From NCBI RefSeq assembly GCF_028622875.1, contig NZ_CP117709.1:6203001-6267000 (forward strand): a DNA stretch of 64,000 nucleotides, given 5' to 3'. Under the pieces are notes generated by a model. The model did no database searches, was not told the origin of the DNA, and saw nothing but the letters and a program-made list of their open reading frames with translations. Positions within the stretch are counted from its first letter, which is position 1, and the number at the start of each line of letters is the position of its first letter. A program made the translations under genes and the position numbers. Below, piece by piece: positions 44,617 to 53,960 of this stretch. Source of the DNA: Streptomyces sp. MMBL 11-1 (lineage in GTDB: Bacteria; Actinomycetota; Actinomycetes; Streptomycetales; Streptomycetaceae).

Positions 44617-45504
44617 GTGAGTACCCTTGCGCACACCACGATGACCGCCGCCCGCACCGTCGACTCCGGCCTGACCGGCTCGGGCGAACTCGACCGCTAT
44701 CCCTATACGGAGGCGCCGGCCGGCGAGCGTGCCGCTTCCCGGGCCTGGGGCGGTTCCGATTCGGAGCTGGGACGGGCGAGCCGACGGGGATCGGCCAGCC
44801 GGGGGCGCGGTCTCCACGGCCAACTCGTCCAGCAGCTCGGCCAGATGATCGTTTCCGGTGACCTCGGTGCGGACCGCCCCCTCGTTCCCGAGGAGATCGG
44901 CCAGCGGTTCGAGGTGTCCCGCACCGTCGTCCGCGAATCCCTGCGCGTCCTCGAAGCCAAGGGGCTGGTCAGCGCGCGCCCCAATGTCGGTACGAGGGTC
45001 CGGCCGGTAAGCGACTGGAACCTGCTGGATCCCGACATCATCGAATGGCGGGCCTTCGGTCCGCAGCGTGACGACCAGCGCCGCGAGCTGGCCGAGCTCC
45101 GCTGGACCATCGAACCGCTCGCCGCCCGCCTCGCGGCAGGGCACGGCCGGGACGACATTCAGCAGCGGCTCGGCGACATGGTGGAGATCATGGGGCACGC
45201 GATGGGGCAGGGGGACGCGATCACCTTCTCCCGCGCCGACGCGGAGTTCCATGCCCTGCTCATCCAGGCGGCGGGCAACCGGATGCTCGAACACCTTTCC
45301 GGCATCGTCTCGGCCGCCCTTCATGTCTCCGGCGGCCCGGTCACCGGCTGCGACCGTCCGGGCGAGACCTCGCTCGCCCACCACGCGCGCATCGCCGACG
45401 CCCTGGCCTCCGGCGACGCCGGGGCCGCCGAGACGGCCATGCGCCAACTGCTCGTCGTCCACCCCGACGTCGAGCGTGTGGTTCCCGCGCCGCGCGAGCA
45501 CTGA
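44617..45504 (+). CDS. whiH: Sporulation transcription factor WhiH (GntR/FadR family)
   Basis: WhiH is a FadR-type GntR regulator needed for septation of aerial hyphae, located next to hrdB in Streptomyces. From GTG 44617 (AAAGGA upstream) the product is 295 aa. The first ~65 residues are a Ser/Gly/Arg-rich extension typical of WhiH. Winged helix: HGQLVQQLGQMIVSGDL, LVPEEIGQRFEVSRTVVRES, LRVLEAKGLVSARPNVGTRV (about 68-130). The FCD effector domain follows with metal or acid ligands: Asp in SRADAEFHALLI, His in AEFHALL, and His in LAHHARIADAL. Autorepression is known for S. coelicolor WhiH; its ligand is unknown. Confidence 0.92.
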   Translation: MSTLAHTTMTAARTVDSGLTGSGELDRYPYTEAPAGERAASRAWGGSDSELGRASRRGSASRGRGLHGQLVQQLGQMIVSGDLGADRPLVPEEIGQRFEVSRTVVRESLRVLEAKGLVSARPNVGTRVRPVSDWNLLDPDIIEWRAFGPQRDDQRRELAELRWTIEPLAARLAAGHGRDDIQQRLGDMVEIMGHAMGQGDAITFSRADAEFHALLIQAAGNRMLEHLSGIVSAALHVSGGPVTGCDRPGETSLAHHARIADALASGDAGAAETAMRQLLVVHPDVERVVPAPREH

Positions 45505-45827
45505 CCGGGGCGCGGACGGGTGTGTGGGCCCGGTGCCGCCGGACCGCACGGGTCCGGCGGCATAATTGTGGGGGGATGGCACCCTTGGCCCATTTCGTCG
45601 CGTATGAGGTGTGACTCGGGCCACGCGGATTGGCCGTAACACTCCTCGAAGCAGCGCGATGACTTAAGAGGTGAGCGTCGCGGAAGGAATACAGCAACCC
45701 TCGGGTGCGCTGTGCAGTTCTGAGGCCAAACCCGCGCCGTCGGCGACATCCCCAGTCGACGGTCGTCGGTTCCAGCCCTCTCCAGGGCGGGGCCGGAAGC
45801 CGTTTCCATCGTTCCGAGAGGTTGTTC
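45505..45827. other. whiH-hrdB intergenic region, hrdB promoter and leader
   Basis: These 323 nt begin with the whiH terminator and must carry the hrdB promoter. In S. coelicolor hrdB is transcribed largely by the ECF sigma ShbA (established knowledge); I cannot place its elements with certainty here. The open frame joining hrdB at 45705 is leader sequence, not coding. Confidence 0.5.
45534..45562 (+). terminator. whiH terminator
   Basis: TGCCGCCGGACC and GGTCCGGCGGCA form a perfect 12-bp stem with a 5-nt loop 30 nt after the whiH stop. Confidence 0.85.
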
Positions 45828-47375
45828 GTGTCGGCCAGCACATCCCGTACGCTCCCGCCGGAGATCGCCGAGTCCGAGTCTGTGATGGCGCTCATCGAGC
45901 GGGGAAAGGCTGATGGGCAGATCGCCGGCGATGACGTGCGTCGGGCCTTCGAGGCTGACCAGATTCCGCCAACCCAGTGGAAGAACGTTCTGCGCAGCCT
46001 CAACCAGATCCTCGAGGAAGAGGGTGTGACGCTGATGGTCAGTGCCGCGGAGTCGCCGAAGCGCGCCCGCAAGAGCGTCGCAGCGAAGAGCCCGGTCAAG
46101 CGCACCGCCACCAAGACCGTCGCGGCGAAGACCACCGTGACCAGGACCGTCGCGGCCCCCGCCGCCCCGGCGGCCGAGAGCGCGGACGCGGTGGCCGACG
46201 ACGCCGTCGCGGCCGCTCCCGCCAAGAAGACGGCAGCCAAGAAGACGGCGGCCAAGAAGACCGCCGTGAAGAAGACGGCGGCCAAGAAGACAGCGGCGAA
46301 GAAGTCCGGCAAGCAGGACGACGAGCTCCTCGACGGCGACGAGCCGGTCGAGGAAGTCAAGGCCGCCAAGGGCGAGGAAGAGGAGGGCGAGGGCGAGAAC
46401 AAGGGCTTCGTCCTCTCCGACGACGACGAGGACGACGCGCCTGCGCAGCAGGTCGCCGTCGCCGGCGCCACCGCCGACCCGGTCAAGGACTATCTGAAGC
46501 AGATCGGCAAGGTTCCCCTCCTCAACGCCGAGCAGGAGGTCGAGCTCGCCAAGCGCATCGAGGCCGGTCTCTTCGCCGAGGACAAGCTGGCCAACGCCGA
46601 CAAGCTCGCACCGAAGCTCAAGCGCGAGCTGGAGATCATCGCCGAGGACGGCCGACGGGCCAAGAACCACCTCCTGGAGGCCAACCTCCGTCTGGTGGTC
46701 TCCCTGGCCAAGCGCTACACCGGTCGCGGCATGCTCTTCCTGGACCTGATCCAGGAGGGCAACCTCGGTCTGATCCGCGCGGTCGAGAAGTTCGACTACA
46801 CCAAGGGCTACAAGTTCTCCACGTACGCCACCTGGTGGATCCGTCAGGCGATCACCCGCGCGATGGCCGACCAGGCCCGCACCATCCGTATTCCGGTGCA
46901 CATGGTCGAGGTCATCAACAAGCTCGCGCGCGTGCAGCGCCAGATGCTCCAGGACCTGGGCCGCGAGCCCACCCCGGAGGAGCTGGCCAAGGAACTCGAC
47001 ATGACCCCCGAGAAGGTCATCGAGGTCCAGAAGTACGGTCGCGAGCCGATCTCGCTGCACACCCCGCTCGGCGAGGACGGCGACAGCGAGTTCGGTGACC
47101 TGATCGAGGACTCCGAGGCCGTCGTCCCGGCGGACGCGGTCAGCTTCACGCTCCTCCAGGAGCAGCTCCACTCCGTGCTCGACACGCTCTCCGAGCGTGA
47201 GGCCGGTGTGGTCTCGATGCGCTTCGGCCTCACCGACGGTCAGCCGAAGACGCTCGACGAGATCGGCAAGGTCTACGGGGTGACGCGTGAGCGCATCCGT
47301 CAGATCGAGTCGAAGACGATGTCGAAACTCCGTCACCCGTCGCGCTCGCAGGTGCTGCGCGACTACCTCGACTAG
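45828..47375 (+). CDS. hrdB: Principal RNA polymerase sigma factor HrdB
   Basis: HrdB is the essential housekeeping group 1 sigma-70. It has 515 aa from GTG 45828 ([18 protein letters not shown]). After region 1.1 comes a Lys/Ala repeat ([20 protein letters not shown], about 128-160) and an acidic stretch, both actinobacterial hallmarks. Region 1.2 is [20 protein letters not shown]. Regions 2.1-2.4 are [20 protein letters not shown] and [20 protein letters not shown], with the -10 recognition residues. Region 3 is [16 protein letters not shown]. Region 4.2 is [20 protein letters not shown], ending LRDYLD. Strong terminator behind. Confidence 0.99.
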   Translation: MSASTSRTLPPEIAESESVMALIERGKADGQIAGDDVRRAFEADQIPPTQWKNVLRSLNQILEEEGVTLMVSAAESPKRARKSVAAKSPVKRTATKTVAAKTTVTRTVAAPAAPAAESADAVADDAVAAAPAKKTAAKKTAAKKTAVKKTAAKKTAAKKSGKQDDELLDGDEPVEEVKAAKGEEEEGEGENKGFVLSDDDEDDAPAQQVAVAGATADPVKDYLKQIGKVPLLNAEQEVELAKRIEAGLFAEDKLANADKLAPKLKRELEIIAEDGRRAKNHLLEANLRLVVSLAKRYTGRGMLFLDLIQEGNLGLIRAVEKFDYTKGYKFSTYATWWIRQAITRAMADQARTIRIPVHMVEVINKLARVQRQMLQDLGREPTPEELAKELDMTPEKVIEVQKYGREPISLHTPLGEDGDSEFGDLIEDSEAVVPADAVSFTLLQEQLHSVLDTLSEREAGVVSMRFGLTDGQPKTLDEIGKVYGVTRERIRQIESKTMSKLRHPSRSQVLRDYLD

Positions 47376-47396
47376 GTCGCGGAAGATTCACCGGCC

Positions 47397-47430
47397 GAGG
47401 GCCCGGAACCCCCAGGGGATCCGGGCCCTC
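47397..47430 (+). terminator. hrdB terminator
   Basis: An 11-bp perfect stem GAGGGCCCGGA / TCCGGGCCCTC with a 12-nt loop starts 21 nt after the hrdB stop. Confidence 0.85.
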
Positions 47431-47509
47431 CGGCGTGTCCTCGGGTGCGGACGGTGACCGGCTGGATCACGCTGGGTGGACCGTTACCGCCTCAGCGTCA
47501 GGAGCCTCC

Positions 47510-48340
47510 ATGCCCCGTTCCGTCGTCCGTGCGTTGACCGGGGTGCTCGCCCTGACCGCCGCCGCGACCGTGATGCCGCTCGCCTCGCCCTCCGCGGCGC
47601 TCGCGGACAGCATCATCGTCGGCGGACAGCCCGCCCCGGTGGCGGACAGCCCCTGGGCCGTGGCGCTGTCGAGCCGGGACCGGTTCGGAGGGGCGCGCGC
47701 GGGCCAGTTCTGCGGCGGCGTCGCCGTGGCGCCCACGAAGATCCTGACGGCCGCCCACTGTCTGAGTGACGAGGCGCTCGGCGGACCGGTGGAGCGGGTG
47801 AAGGACCTGTTGGTCATCGCCGGCCGCGAGCGGCTGAGCGACTCCGGCGGCCAGGAGATCCCGGTCCGGTCCATCTGGGTGAACCCGGCGTACGACCCCG
47901 CCTCCAACACCGGCGACCTCGCGGTGCTGACGCTGTCCCGCGCGATGCCGAAGGGCGGCGTCATTCCGACGGCCAAGGACGGGGACACCGCCTACCGGGC
48001 AGGGACCTCGGCGGCCGTCTACGGGTGGGGCGACACGACGGGGAGCGGCGCGTACGCCTCGGTGCTGCGCTCCGCGCGGGTCCAGGTCCTGCCGGACAGC
48101 GACTGCGCGCGGGCCTACCCGGGCGGCCAGGAGGGCACGTACAAGGCCGCGGCGATGCTCTGTGCGGGCGATCCGGCGGGCGGGCGGGACGCGTGCCAGG
48201 GAGACAGCGGCGGGCCGCTGGTGGCCCGTGGGCGGCTCATCGGCCTGGTGTCCTGGGGCAGCGGTTGCGGGCGCGCGGGCAGCCCCGGGGTGTACACACG
48301 CGTCTCCGCTGCCCTGGAATGGGCCGCAGGCCGCCTCTGA
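47510..48340 (+). CDS. Secreted trypsin-like serine protease (S1A)
   Basis: This 276-aa exported trypsin has ATG 47510 behind AGGAG. The signal peptide is [31 protein letters not shown]. The mature start [17 protein letters not shown] includes a zymogen-activation-like IVGG. Triad: His in LTAAHCLSD, Asp in [10 protein letters not shown], Ser in [11 protein letters not shown]. Asp six residues before the catalytic Ser ([10 protein letters not shown]) predicts trypsin-like Lys/Arg specificity. Cys pairs (AAHC/FCGG, DACQ/GCGR) fit the S1A disulfides. It is a single gene with its own terminator. Confidence 0.95.
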   Translation: MPRSVVRALTGVLALTAAATVMPLASPSAALADSIIVGGQPAPVADSPWAVALSSRDRFGGARAGQFCGGVAVAPTKILTAAHCLSDEALGGPVERVKDLLVIAGRERLSDSGGQEIPVRSIWVNPAYDPASNTGDLAVLTLSRAMPKGGVIPTAKDGDTAYRAGTSAAVYGWGDTTGSGAYASVLRSARVQVLPDSDCARAYPGGQEGTYKAAAMLCAGDPAGGRDACQGDSGGPLVARGRLIGLVSWGSGCGRAGSPGVYTRVSAALEWAAGRL

Positions 48341-48384
48341 GCCGGAGCGGAGTCGCCTAGCGCGGCCTGGCCGTCACGACGAGA

Positions 48385-48437
48385 ACGGGCGGCTCCCCCG
48401 GTGGGGGAGCCGCCCGTCGGCCGGTCCTGGACCGGCC
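48385..48437. terminator. Two adjacent strong hairpins, bidirectional
   Basis: ACGGGCGGCTCCCCC pairs perfectly over 15 bp with its complement around GGT (48385-48417). It is followed at once by GGCCGGTC/GACCGGCC (48419-48437). They separate the convergent trypsin and DUF7455 genes. Confidence 0.85.
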
Positions 48438-48462
48438 CCTGGCTCGTCGTGGATGCGAGGTA

Positions 48463-48696
48463 TCAGTGTTGTTCCTCGTCGGCAGCGGCCGTCTGCACGG
48501 CGGTGAGCCGATCCGTCTCATCCTGTATTTCCGCGGCGATCTTCTTGAGTTCCGGCTCGAACTTGCGCCCGTGGTGGGCACAGAAGAGCAGTTCACCGCC
48601 GCTGATCAGGACGACGCGCAGATATGCCTGGGCGCCGCAACGGTCACAGCGGTCTGCTGCGGTCAGCGGGCTCGCGGGGGTCAGAACAGTAGTCAC
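48463..48696 (-). CDS. DUF7455 small zinc-ribbon protein
   Basis: This is a 77-aa conserved actinobacterial protein with GTG 48696 and GAGG upstream. The motif DRCDRCGAQAYLRVVLISGG (CxxC) followed by LLFCAHHGRKFEP (C-x-HH) provides four zinc ligands. The C-terminus is a charged helix (ELKKIAAEIQDETDRL). It is found beside hrdB and parE in related genomes. Function unknown; probably cytosolic. Confidence 0.88.
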   Translation of the reverse strand: MTTVLTPASPLTAADRCDRCGAQAYLRVVLISGGELLFCAHHGRKFEPELKKIAAEIQDETDRLTAVQTAAADEEQH

Positions 48697-49143
48697 GTCG
48701 CCTCTTCTCTAGCTCGACGAGCTGTCGTACCAGGGTCAACATCCAACCAGGCCGAAAACGTTCCCGCTCGTGGCTTTTCTTCGAAACTTCTTCTCGGTGT
48801 GGCTGTCTGTTGCCGGTTGGCGGCGAATGTGCCGTATGCGGAGCGCTACGGTTTCGCATTGCTTGTCTTGGGGGTGGGTCCCACCGGCCGGCTTGCCGGT
48901 TTGTTCATGAGGACGTGCCCGGAGCCTAAATGGTTCATGCGTCGAAGGGAACGTGATGTGCACGTCACTCCAACGAATGATCGAACATCCATGCGAGCCT
49001 GGAGGAGGCTCGTCTAGCATGAGGATTCCCCGAGGGTGGCGTTACAACCGCTCTACCAGGCCTCTGTAGGCTCTCAGCGGCAACCGAAGCCCAGCCCGAT
49101 CCCCACGGGGGCCCCAGATGAAATTCAGCGAGGAGCGAACCGC
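48697..49143. other. Divergent intergenic region upstream of parE
   Basis: These 447 nt between DUF7455 and parE contain a short hairpin GAGCC/GGCTC near 49000 and the parE ribosome site AGGAG (49131-49135). I see no gene and no operator of known type. Confidence 0.5.
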
Positions 49144-51270
49144 GTGACCGCCGAAACGTCCGTGCCGTCCACCGCGATGCTGACCGGAGCAGGCGGCGAC
49201 CGGGACAGCTCCAACTACACCGCGCGGCACCTTCTCGTCCTCGAAGGGCTGGAGGCGGTCCGCAAGCGCCCCGGCATGTACATCGGGTCCACCGACAGCC
49301 GTGGCCTGATGCACTGCCTCTGGGAGATCATCGACAACTCCGTCGATGAAGCCCTGGGCGGCTACTGCGACCAGATCGAGGTCATCCTCCACGACGACGC
49401 CTCCGTCGAGGTCCGGGACAACGGCCGTGGCATCCCGGTCGACGTCGAGCCCAAGACAGGCCTCTCCGGCATCGAGGTCGTCATGACCAAGCTGCACGCC
49501 GGAGGCAAGTTCGGCGGCGGCTCCTACGCGGCCTCGGGCGGTCTCCACGGCGTCGGCGCCTCCGTGGTCAACGCCCTCTCCGCCCGCCTGGACGTCGAGG
49601 TCGACCGCAACAGCGCGACCCACTCCATCAGCTTCCGGCGCGGTGTCCCCGGCATGTTCACCGAGCAGGGGCCGGACAGCCCGTTCGACCCGGCCAACGG
49701 CCTCCGCAAGGGCAAGCGCGTCCCCAAGACCCGTACCGGTACCCGGGTGCGGTACTGGGCGGACCGCCAGATCTTCCTCAAGGACGCCAAGCTCGACCTG
49801 GAGACGCTCTACCAGCGCGCCCGCCAGACGGCCTTCCTCGTCCCCGGTCTCACGATCATCGTCCGTGACGAACGAGGGCTGGGCGGCGAGGGCAAGACGG
49901 AAGAGACATTCCGCTTCGACGGCGGCATCAGCGAGTTCTGCGAGTACCTGGCCCGGGACAAGGCCGTCTGCGACGTCCAGCGCCTCAGCGGCACCGGCAC
50001 CTTCAAGGAGACCGTGCCCGTCCTCGACGACCGCGGCCACATGACCGCCACCGAGGTCACCCGCGAGCTGGCCGTCGACATCGCCCTGCGGTGGGGCACC
50101 GGCTACGACGCGACCGTACGGTCCTTCGTGAACATCATCGCCACCCCCAAGGGCGGCACCCATGTCACGGGCTTCGAGCGCTCCCTGACCCGGACGGTGA
50201 ACGAGGCGCTCCGCTCCGCCAAGATGCTGCGGGTCGCCGAGGACGACGTCGTCAAGGACGACGCCCTCGAAGGGCTCACCGCCGTCGTCACCGTACGGCT
50301 CGCCGAGCCGCAGTTCGAGGGGCAGACCAAGGAGGTGCTCGGCACCTCCGCGGCCAACCGGATCGTGGCAGCCGTGGTCGCCAAGGAGCTCAAGGCCTTC
50401 CTGACCTCGACGAAGCGGGACGCCAAGGCGCAGGCCAGAGCGGTGCTGGAGAAGGCCGTGGCCGCCGCCCGCACCCGGATCGCCGCACGGCAGCACAAGG
50501 ACGCCCAGCGCCGCAAGACCGCGCTGGAGTCGTCCTCGCTGCCCGCCAAGCTCGCCGACTGCCGCAGCGACGACGTGGAGCGCAGTGAGCTGTTCATCGT
50601 CGAGGGCGACTCGGCGCTCGGCACGGCCAAGCTGGCGCGGAACAGTGAGTTCCAGGCACTGCTGCCGATCCGCGGAAAGATCCTCAACGTACAGAAGTCG
50701 TCCGTCTCGGACATGCTGAAGAACGCCGAGTGCGGCGCGATCATCCAGGTCATAGGAGCCGGGTCCGGGCGCACCTTCGACATCGACGCCGCGCGCTACG
50801 GGAAGATCGTCCTGCTGGTGGACGCCGACGTCGACGGCGCCCACATCCGCTGCCTGCTACTGACCCTCTTCCAGCGCTACATGCGCCCGATGGTCGAGGC
50901 GGGGCGGGTCTTCGCGGCCGTCCCGCCGCTGCACCGGATCGAGCTGGTCCAGCCCAAGAAGGGCCAGGACAAGTACATCTACACCTACTCCGACAACGAG
51001 CTGCGCCAGACCCTCCTGGAGCTCCGGCGCAAGAACGTCCGGATCAAGGAATCGATCCAGCGCTACAAGGGCCTGGGCGAGATGGACGCCGACCAGTTGG
51101 CGGAGACGACGATGGACCCGCGCCACCGCACGCTGCGGCGCATCAACATCGGCGACCTGGAATCCTCCGAGCAGGTCTTCGACCTGCTGATGGGGAACGA
51201 GGTCGCGCCCCGCAAGGAGTTCATCACCAGCTCCGCGGCCACTCTGGACCGCTCGCGCATCGACGCCTGA
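49144..51270 (+). CDS. parE: DNA topoisomerase IV subunit B ParE (GyrB-type)
   Basis: ParE is the ATPase subunit of the decatenating type II topoisomerase, 708 aa from GTG 49144 with AGGAG nine bases upstream. GHKL ATPase: VRKRPGMYIGSTD, IIDNSVDEALGG, VRDNGRGIPVD and GLHGVGASVVNALS. Transducer: QTKEVLGTSAANRI. TOPRIM: ELFIVEGDSALGTAKLARN and VLLVDADVDGAHIRCLLL with the metal Glu/Asp, then RYKGLGEMD. Its partner ParC is about 10 kb downstream on the opposite strand, as in other Streptomyces; gyrB itself lies near oriC. Confidence 0.95.
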   Translation: MTAETSVPSTAMLTGAGGDRDSSNYTARHLLVLEGLEAVRKRPGMYIGSTDSRGLMHCLWEIIDNSVDEALGGYCDQIEVILHDDASVEVRDNGRGIPVDVEPKTGLSGIEVVMTKLHAGGKFGGGSYAASGGLHGVGASVVNALSARLDVEVDRNSATHSISFRRGVPGMFTEQGPDSPFDPANGLRKGKRVPKTRTGTRVRYWADRQIFLKDAKLDLETLYQRARQTAFLVPGLTIIVRDERGLGGEGKTEETFRFDGGISEFCEYLARDKAVCDVQRLSGTGTFKETVPVLDDRGHMTATEVTRELAVDIALRWGTGYDATVRSFVNIIATPKGGTHVTGFERSLTRTVNEALRSAKMLRVAEDDVVKDDALEGLTAVVTVRLAEPQFEGQTKEVLGTSAANRIVAAVVAKELKAFLTSTKRDAKAQARAVLEKAVAAARTRIAARQHKDAQRRKTALESSSLPAKLADCRSDDVERSELFIVEGDSALGTAKLARNSEFQALLPIRGKILNVQKSSVSDMLKNAECGAIIQVIGAGSGRTFDIDAARYGKIVLLVDADVDGAHIRCLLLTLFQRYMRPMVEAGRVFAAVPPLHRIELVQPKKGQDKYIYTYSDNELRQTLLELRRKNVRIKESIQRYKGLGEMDADQLAETTMDPRHRTLRRINIGDLESSEQVFDLLMGNEVAPRKEFITSSAATLDRSRIDA

Positions 51271-51285
51271 TCCTGAGCTCCCGCC

Positions 51286-51318
51286 GGCCCCCGCTTCCGT
51301 ACCACCGGAGCGGGGGCC
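51286..51318. terminator. parE terminator
   Basis: GGCCCCCGCT pairs with AGCGGGGGCC around a 13-nt loop, 15 nt after the parE stop; it also faces the convergent regulator gene. Confidence 0.8.
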
Positions 51319-51399
51319 GCGTACGTTTCCGGGGCGGCGTGGAGCGTGCTCCGGGGAGCGTGGGTCCCCGGCAGAGCGCCGTACGGGCTCCTGGGCGGC

Positions 51400-52074
51400 T
51401 CAGCCGGCCGCCCAGGCGTACCGGTGTTCCGGCCGGCCCGTCTCCCCGTAGCGCAGCGTCAGTCTGACCTTGCCGGTGCGCTCCAGCAGCTTGAGATAGC
51501 GCTGGGCCGTCTGGCGGCTCATCCCCGCGCTGTCCGCGATCTCCTGGGCGGAGAGCGGGCCGTCGGCGCCGCGCAGGGCGCCCCGGACGAGCTCGGCGGT
51601 GGTGGGGGAGTGGCCCTTGGGGAGAGCGGGCTCCTCCGCCGCCCACAGTGCGCCGAAGAGCCGGTCCACCTGCGCCTGCTCGGCCTCCCCGCCCCCGTCG
51701 AGGGCCTGCCGCAGGGCCGCGTACGCCTCCAGCTTCGAGCGCAGCCCCGCGTACGTGAACGGCTTCACCAGGTACTGGAGGGCGCCGTGCCGCATCGCGT
51801 CCTGCACGGTCGCGACGTCCCGGGCGGCCGTCACCATGATCACGTCGGCCTGGCGGCCGAGGCGGCGCAGTTCCCGTACGACGGCGAGGCCGTTGCGGTC
51901 GGGCAGATAGTGGTCCAGCAGGATCAGGTCCACCGGGACCTTCTCGACCGCCTCCAGTGCCGCGGCCGCCGAGTGGGCCCGCGCGGCCACCCGGTAGCCG
52001 GGGACCTTGGCGACGTACGCGGCGTTGATCTGCGCCACCCGGACGTCGTCGTCCACGATCAGGACCTGGATCAC
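51400..52074 (-). CDS. CitB/DcuR-type response regulator
   Basis: This 224-aa regulator starts at GTG 52074, overlapping the kinase stop (GTGA). Receiver: VLIVDDDVRVAQINAAYV (acidic pair), phosphoacceptor Asp in ILLDHYLPD, Thr in MVTAARD, and Lys in LVKPFTY. The output domain is an HTH (LSAQEIADSAGMSRQTAQRYLKLLERTGKV), as in CitB regulators of carboxylate use. It is translationally coupled to its sensor kinase. The targets may include the nearby citrate synthase genes (inference). Confidence 0.94.
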   Translation of the reverse strand: MIQVLIVDDDVRVAQINAAYVAKVPGYRVAARAHSAAAALEAVEKVPVDLILLDHYLPDRNGLAVVRELRRLGRQADVIMVTAARDVATVQDAMRHGALQYLVKPFTYAGLRSKLEAYAALRQALDGGGEAEQAQVDRLFGALWAAEEPALPKGHSPTTAELVRGALRGADGPLSAQEIADSAGMSRQTAQRYLKLLERTGKVRLTLRYGETGRPEHRYAWAAG

Positions 52075-53777
52075 CGGCGGCCTCCCCTCGTGGCCGGATA
52101 CGTGGGGGGCGGCGGACCGTCGGGGGAGCCCGGGGCCGGCTCGGCCGGGGCCTCGGGCCCGGGCTCGGCCAGCGCCTCCGGCAGGACCACCGTGAACACG
52201 GCACCGCCTCCGTCCGCCCCGGACACCGACACACTGCCTCCCTGACGCTCCGCGAGCCTCCGCACGAGGGCGAGTCCGAGACCGCGCTTGCCGTGGGCCG
52301 GGACCTCCTTGGTGGACCAGCCCTCCGTGAAGATCGACGCGTGCTGCTCCTGGGGGACGCCGGGGCCGTTGTCGCGCACATCCAGGACCACCGTACGTCC
52401 CTCCGCGCACAGCCCGACCTCGATCCGGGCCCCGTCCGATCCGGCCGCCGCGTCCGTGGCGTTGTCGACGAGGTTGCCCATGACGGTGACCAGACCCCGG
52501 GGATCGACCACCCGGTCCGGCAGCAGGGTGCCGGGGGCCAGCCGCAGCGATACACCGCGCTCGGCGGCGACCGTCGCCTTGCCCACCAGGAGGGCGGCCA
52601 GCAGGGGGTCCTGGACCTTCTCGGTGACCTGCTCGGCCGTCGCCCGGTGCACGCCGACCACCTCCGTGACGAACTCCATCGCGTCCTCGTGCATCTCCAG
52701 CTCCAGCAGCCCCAGCAGGGTGTGCAGCCGGTTCGCGTGCTCGTGGTCCTGGGCGCGCAGGGCGTCGATCAGCCCCGTGGTGGAGTCGAGTTCGCGGCCC
52801 AGGTGCTCCAGCTCGGTCCGATCGCGCAGGGTCACCACGGCCCCGCCGTCGTCCGTGGGCATCCGGTTGGCCAGCAGCACCCGGCTGCCCCGTACCGCCA
52901 GCAGGTCGTCGCCGACCACCCGCCCGGCCAGCACGTCCGTGGTCCTGCCGTCGCCCAGCACCTCCTCCAGGGTCCGGCCCGCCGCTTCCGGGCCCACGCC
53001 CAGCAGCCGTTGCGCCTCGTCGTTCAGCAGCCGGACGCGGCCGGCCCCGTCCAGGGCGACGACCCCTTCGCGGATGCCGTGCAGCATGGCCTCGCGTTCC
53101 GTCAGGAGCGCGGAGATATCGGAGAACGCCAGATCATGGGTCTGCCGCTGCAACCGGCGGGAGATCAGGTACGCGGCGAGCGCCCCCACGGCCAGGGCCC
53201 CGCCCGCGTACGCCAGCAGCCCCGGGATCGCCCCGAGGAGCCGGGCGCGGACGCTGTCGTAGGCGATGCCCACCGACACCGCGCCGACCACGTCGCCGGA
53301 CGGGCCGAGCAGCGGCACCTTGCCGCGCGCCGAGCGGCCGAGTGTTCCGCTGTCGATCTCCATCACCTCGCGGCCGCGCAGCGCCTCACCGGGGTCGGTG
53401 GAGACGATCGCGCCGATCCGGTGGGTGTCGGGGTGCGACCAGCGCACCCCGCGCTGGTTCATGACGACGACGTACTCCGCTCCGGTCGCCCGCCTGACCC
53501 GCTCGGCGGCCGACTGGACGGGGCCCCGCTCCGACGGGTCCGTGCTGGTCAGGTCCTGCACGATCCCCGGCTGGGCGGCGGTGCTCTGGGCGATGGCGAG
53601 GGCGCGGCGCATCGCCTGGTCGTCCAGCTGGTCGCTGAGGGGGGCCAGGAACAGACCGGTGACCAGGATCGTCACGCCGGTGATGACGGTCAGCTGCATC
53701 AGCAGGACCTGGGAGAAAACCCGCTGGGGCCAGCCGAACCGGCGCGGTCCCCTGCCGGGGGTCGGTGGGGCGTTCAT
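52071..53777 (-). CDS. CitA/DcuS-type sensor histidine kinase
   Basis: This is a 568-aa membrane sensor with ATG 53777. TM1 VFSQVLLMQLTVITGVTILV, an extracytoplasmic PAS-like domain (about 40-180, RATGAEYVVVMNQRGVRWSH, LGRSARGKVPLLGPSGDVVG), TM2 LLAYAGGALAVGALAAYLI, and a cytosolic PAS (about 225-310). The SPOB-type helix LRAQDHEHANRLHTLLGLLE carries the phosphoacceptor His, and the HATPase has GNLVDNATDAAAGS, DNGPGV and GLGLALV. This layout is typical of citrate/dicarboxylate sensors. No carboxylate transporter is encoded in the window. Confidence 0.94.
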   Translation of the reverse strand: MNAPPTPGRGPRRFGWPQRVFSQVLLMQLTVITGVTILVTGLFLAPLSDQLDDQAMRRALAIAQSTAAQPGIVQDLTSTDPSERGPVQSAAERVRRATGAEYVVVMNQRGVRWSHPDTHRIGAIVSTDPGEALRGREVMEIDSGTLGRSARGKVPLLGPSGDVVGAVSVGIAYDSVRARLLGAIPGLLAYAGGALAVGALAAYLISRRLQRQTHDLAFSDISALLTEREAMLHGIREGVVALDGAGRVRLLNDEAQRLLGVGPEAAGRTLEEVLGDGRTTDVLAGRVVGDDLLAVRGSRVLLANRMPTDDGGAVVTLRDRTELEHLGRELDSTTGLIDALRAQDHEHANRLHTLLGLLELEMHEDAMEFVTEVVGVHRATAEQVTEKVQDPLLAALLVGKATVAAERGVSLRLAPGTLLPDRVVDPRGLVTVMGNLVDNATDAAAGSDGARIEVGLCAEGRTVVLDVRDNGPGVPQEQHASIFTEGWSTKEVPAHGKRGLGLALVRRLAERQGGSVSVSGADGGGAVFTVVLPEALAEPGPEAPAEPAPGSPDGPPPPTYPATRGGRR

Positions 53778-53931
53778 CGTAGAGACGGTAAGGGGCGGGA
53801 GGGCCGGGCGGAAATTCGGCCGTGGTTCGGTGTCCGTCCGGGAGTTGGCCGTAGGCACCTCTTGTTTCGCGGCGCTGTGTCTGTGAGCGTTCCTGGAGCA
53901 CTCCCGAGGAGTTCGCCCTCAACGCAATCCG

Positions 53932-53957
53932 CTTGCACTTCTTGCGCTAATCTTGCG
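53932..53957 (+). promoter_or_regulatory. Repeated CTTGC motifs and -10 before lacI-type gene
   Basis: CTTGCAC, CTTGCGC and CTTGCGC occur as three direct repeats directly before the ATG, and TAATCT (53948-53953) could be a -10 element 7 nt before the start, i.e. a leaderless mRNA. CTTGC-type half sites are common in Streptomyces LacI/MalR operators. Confidence 0.4.
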
Positions 53958-53960
53958 CGC

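Noticed and set aside
45705..45827. 41-codon N-terminal extension of HrdB
   Set aside because: HrdB of Streptomyces begins [15 protein letters not shown], matching GTG 45828; the extension is Arg/Pro-rich leader.
46210..46310. [15 protein letters not shown] repeat in hrdB as a recent insertion
   Set aside because: Lys/Ala repeats in this position are a normal feature of actinobacterial principal sigma factors.
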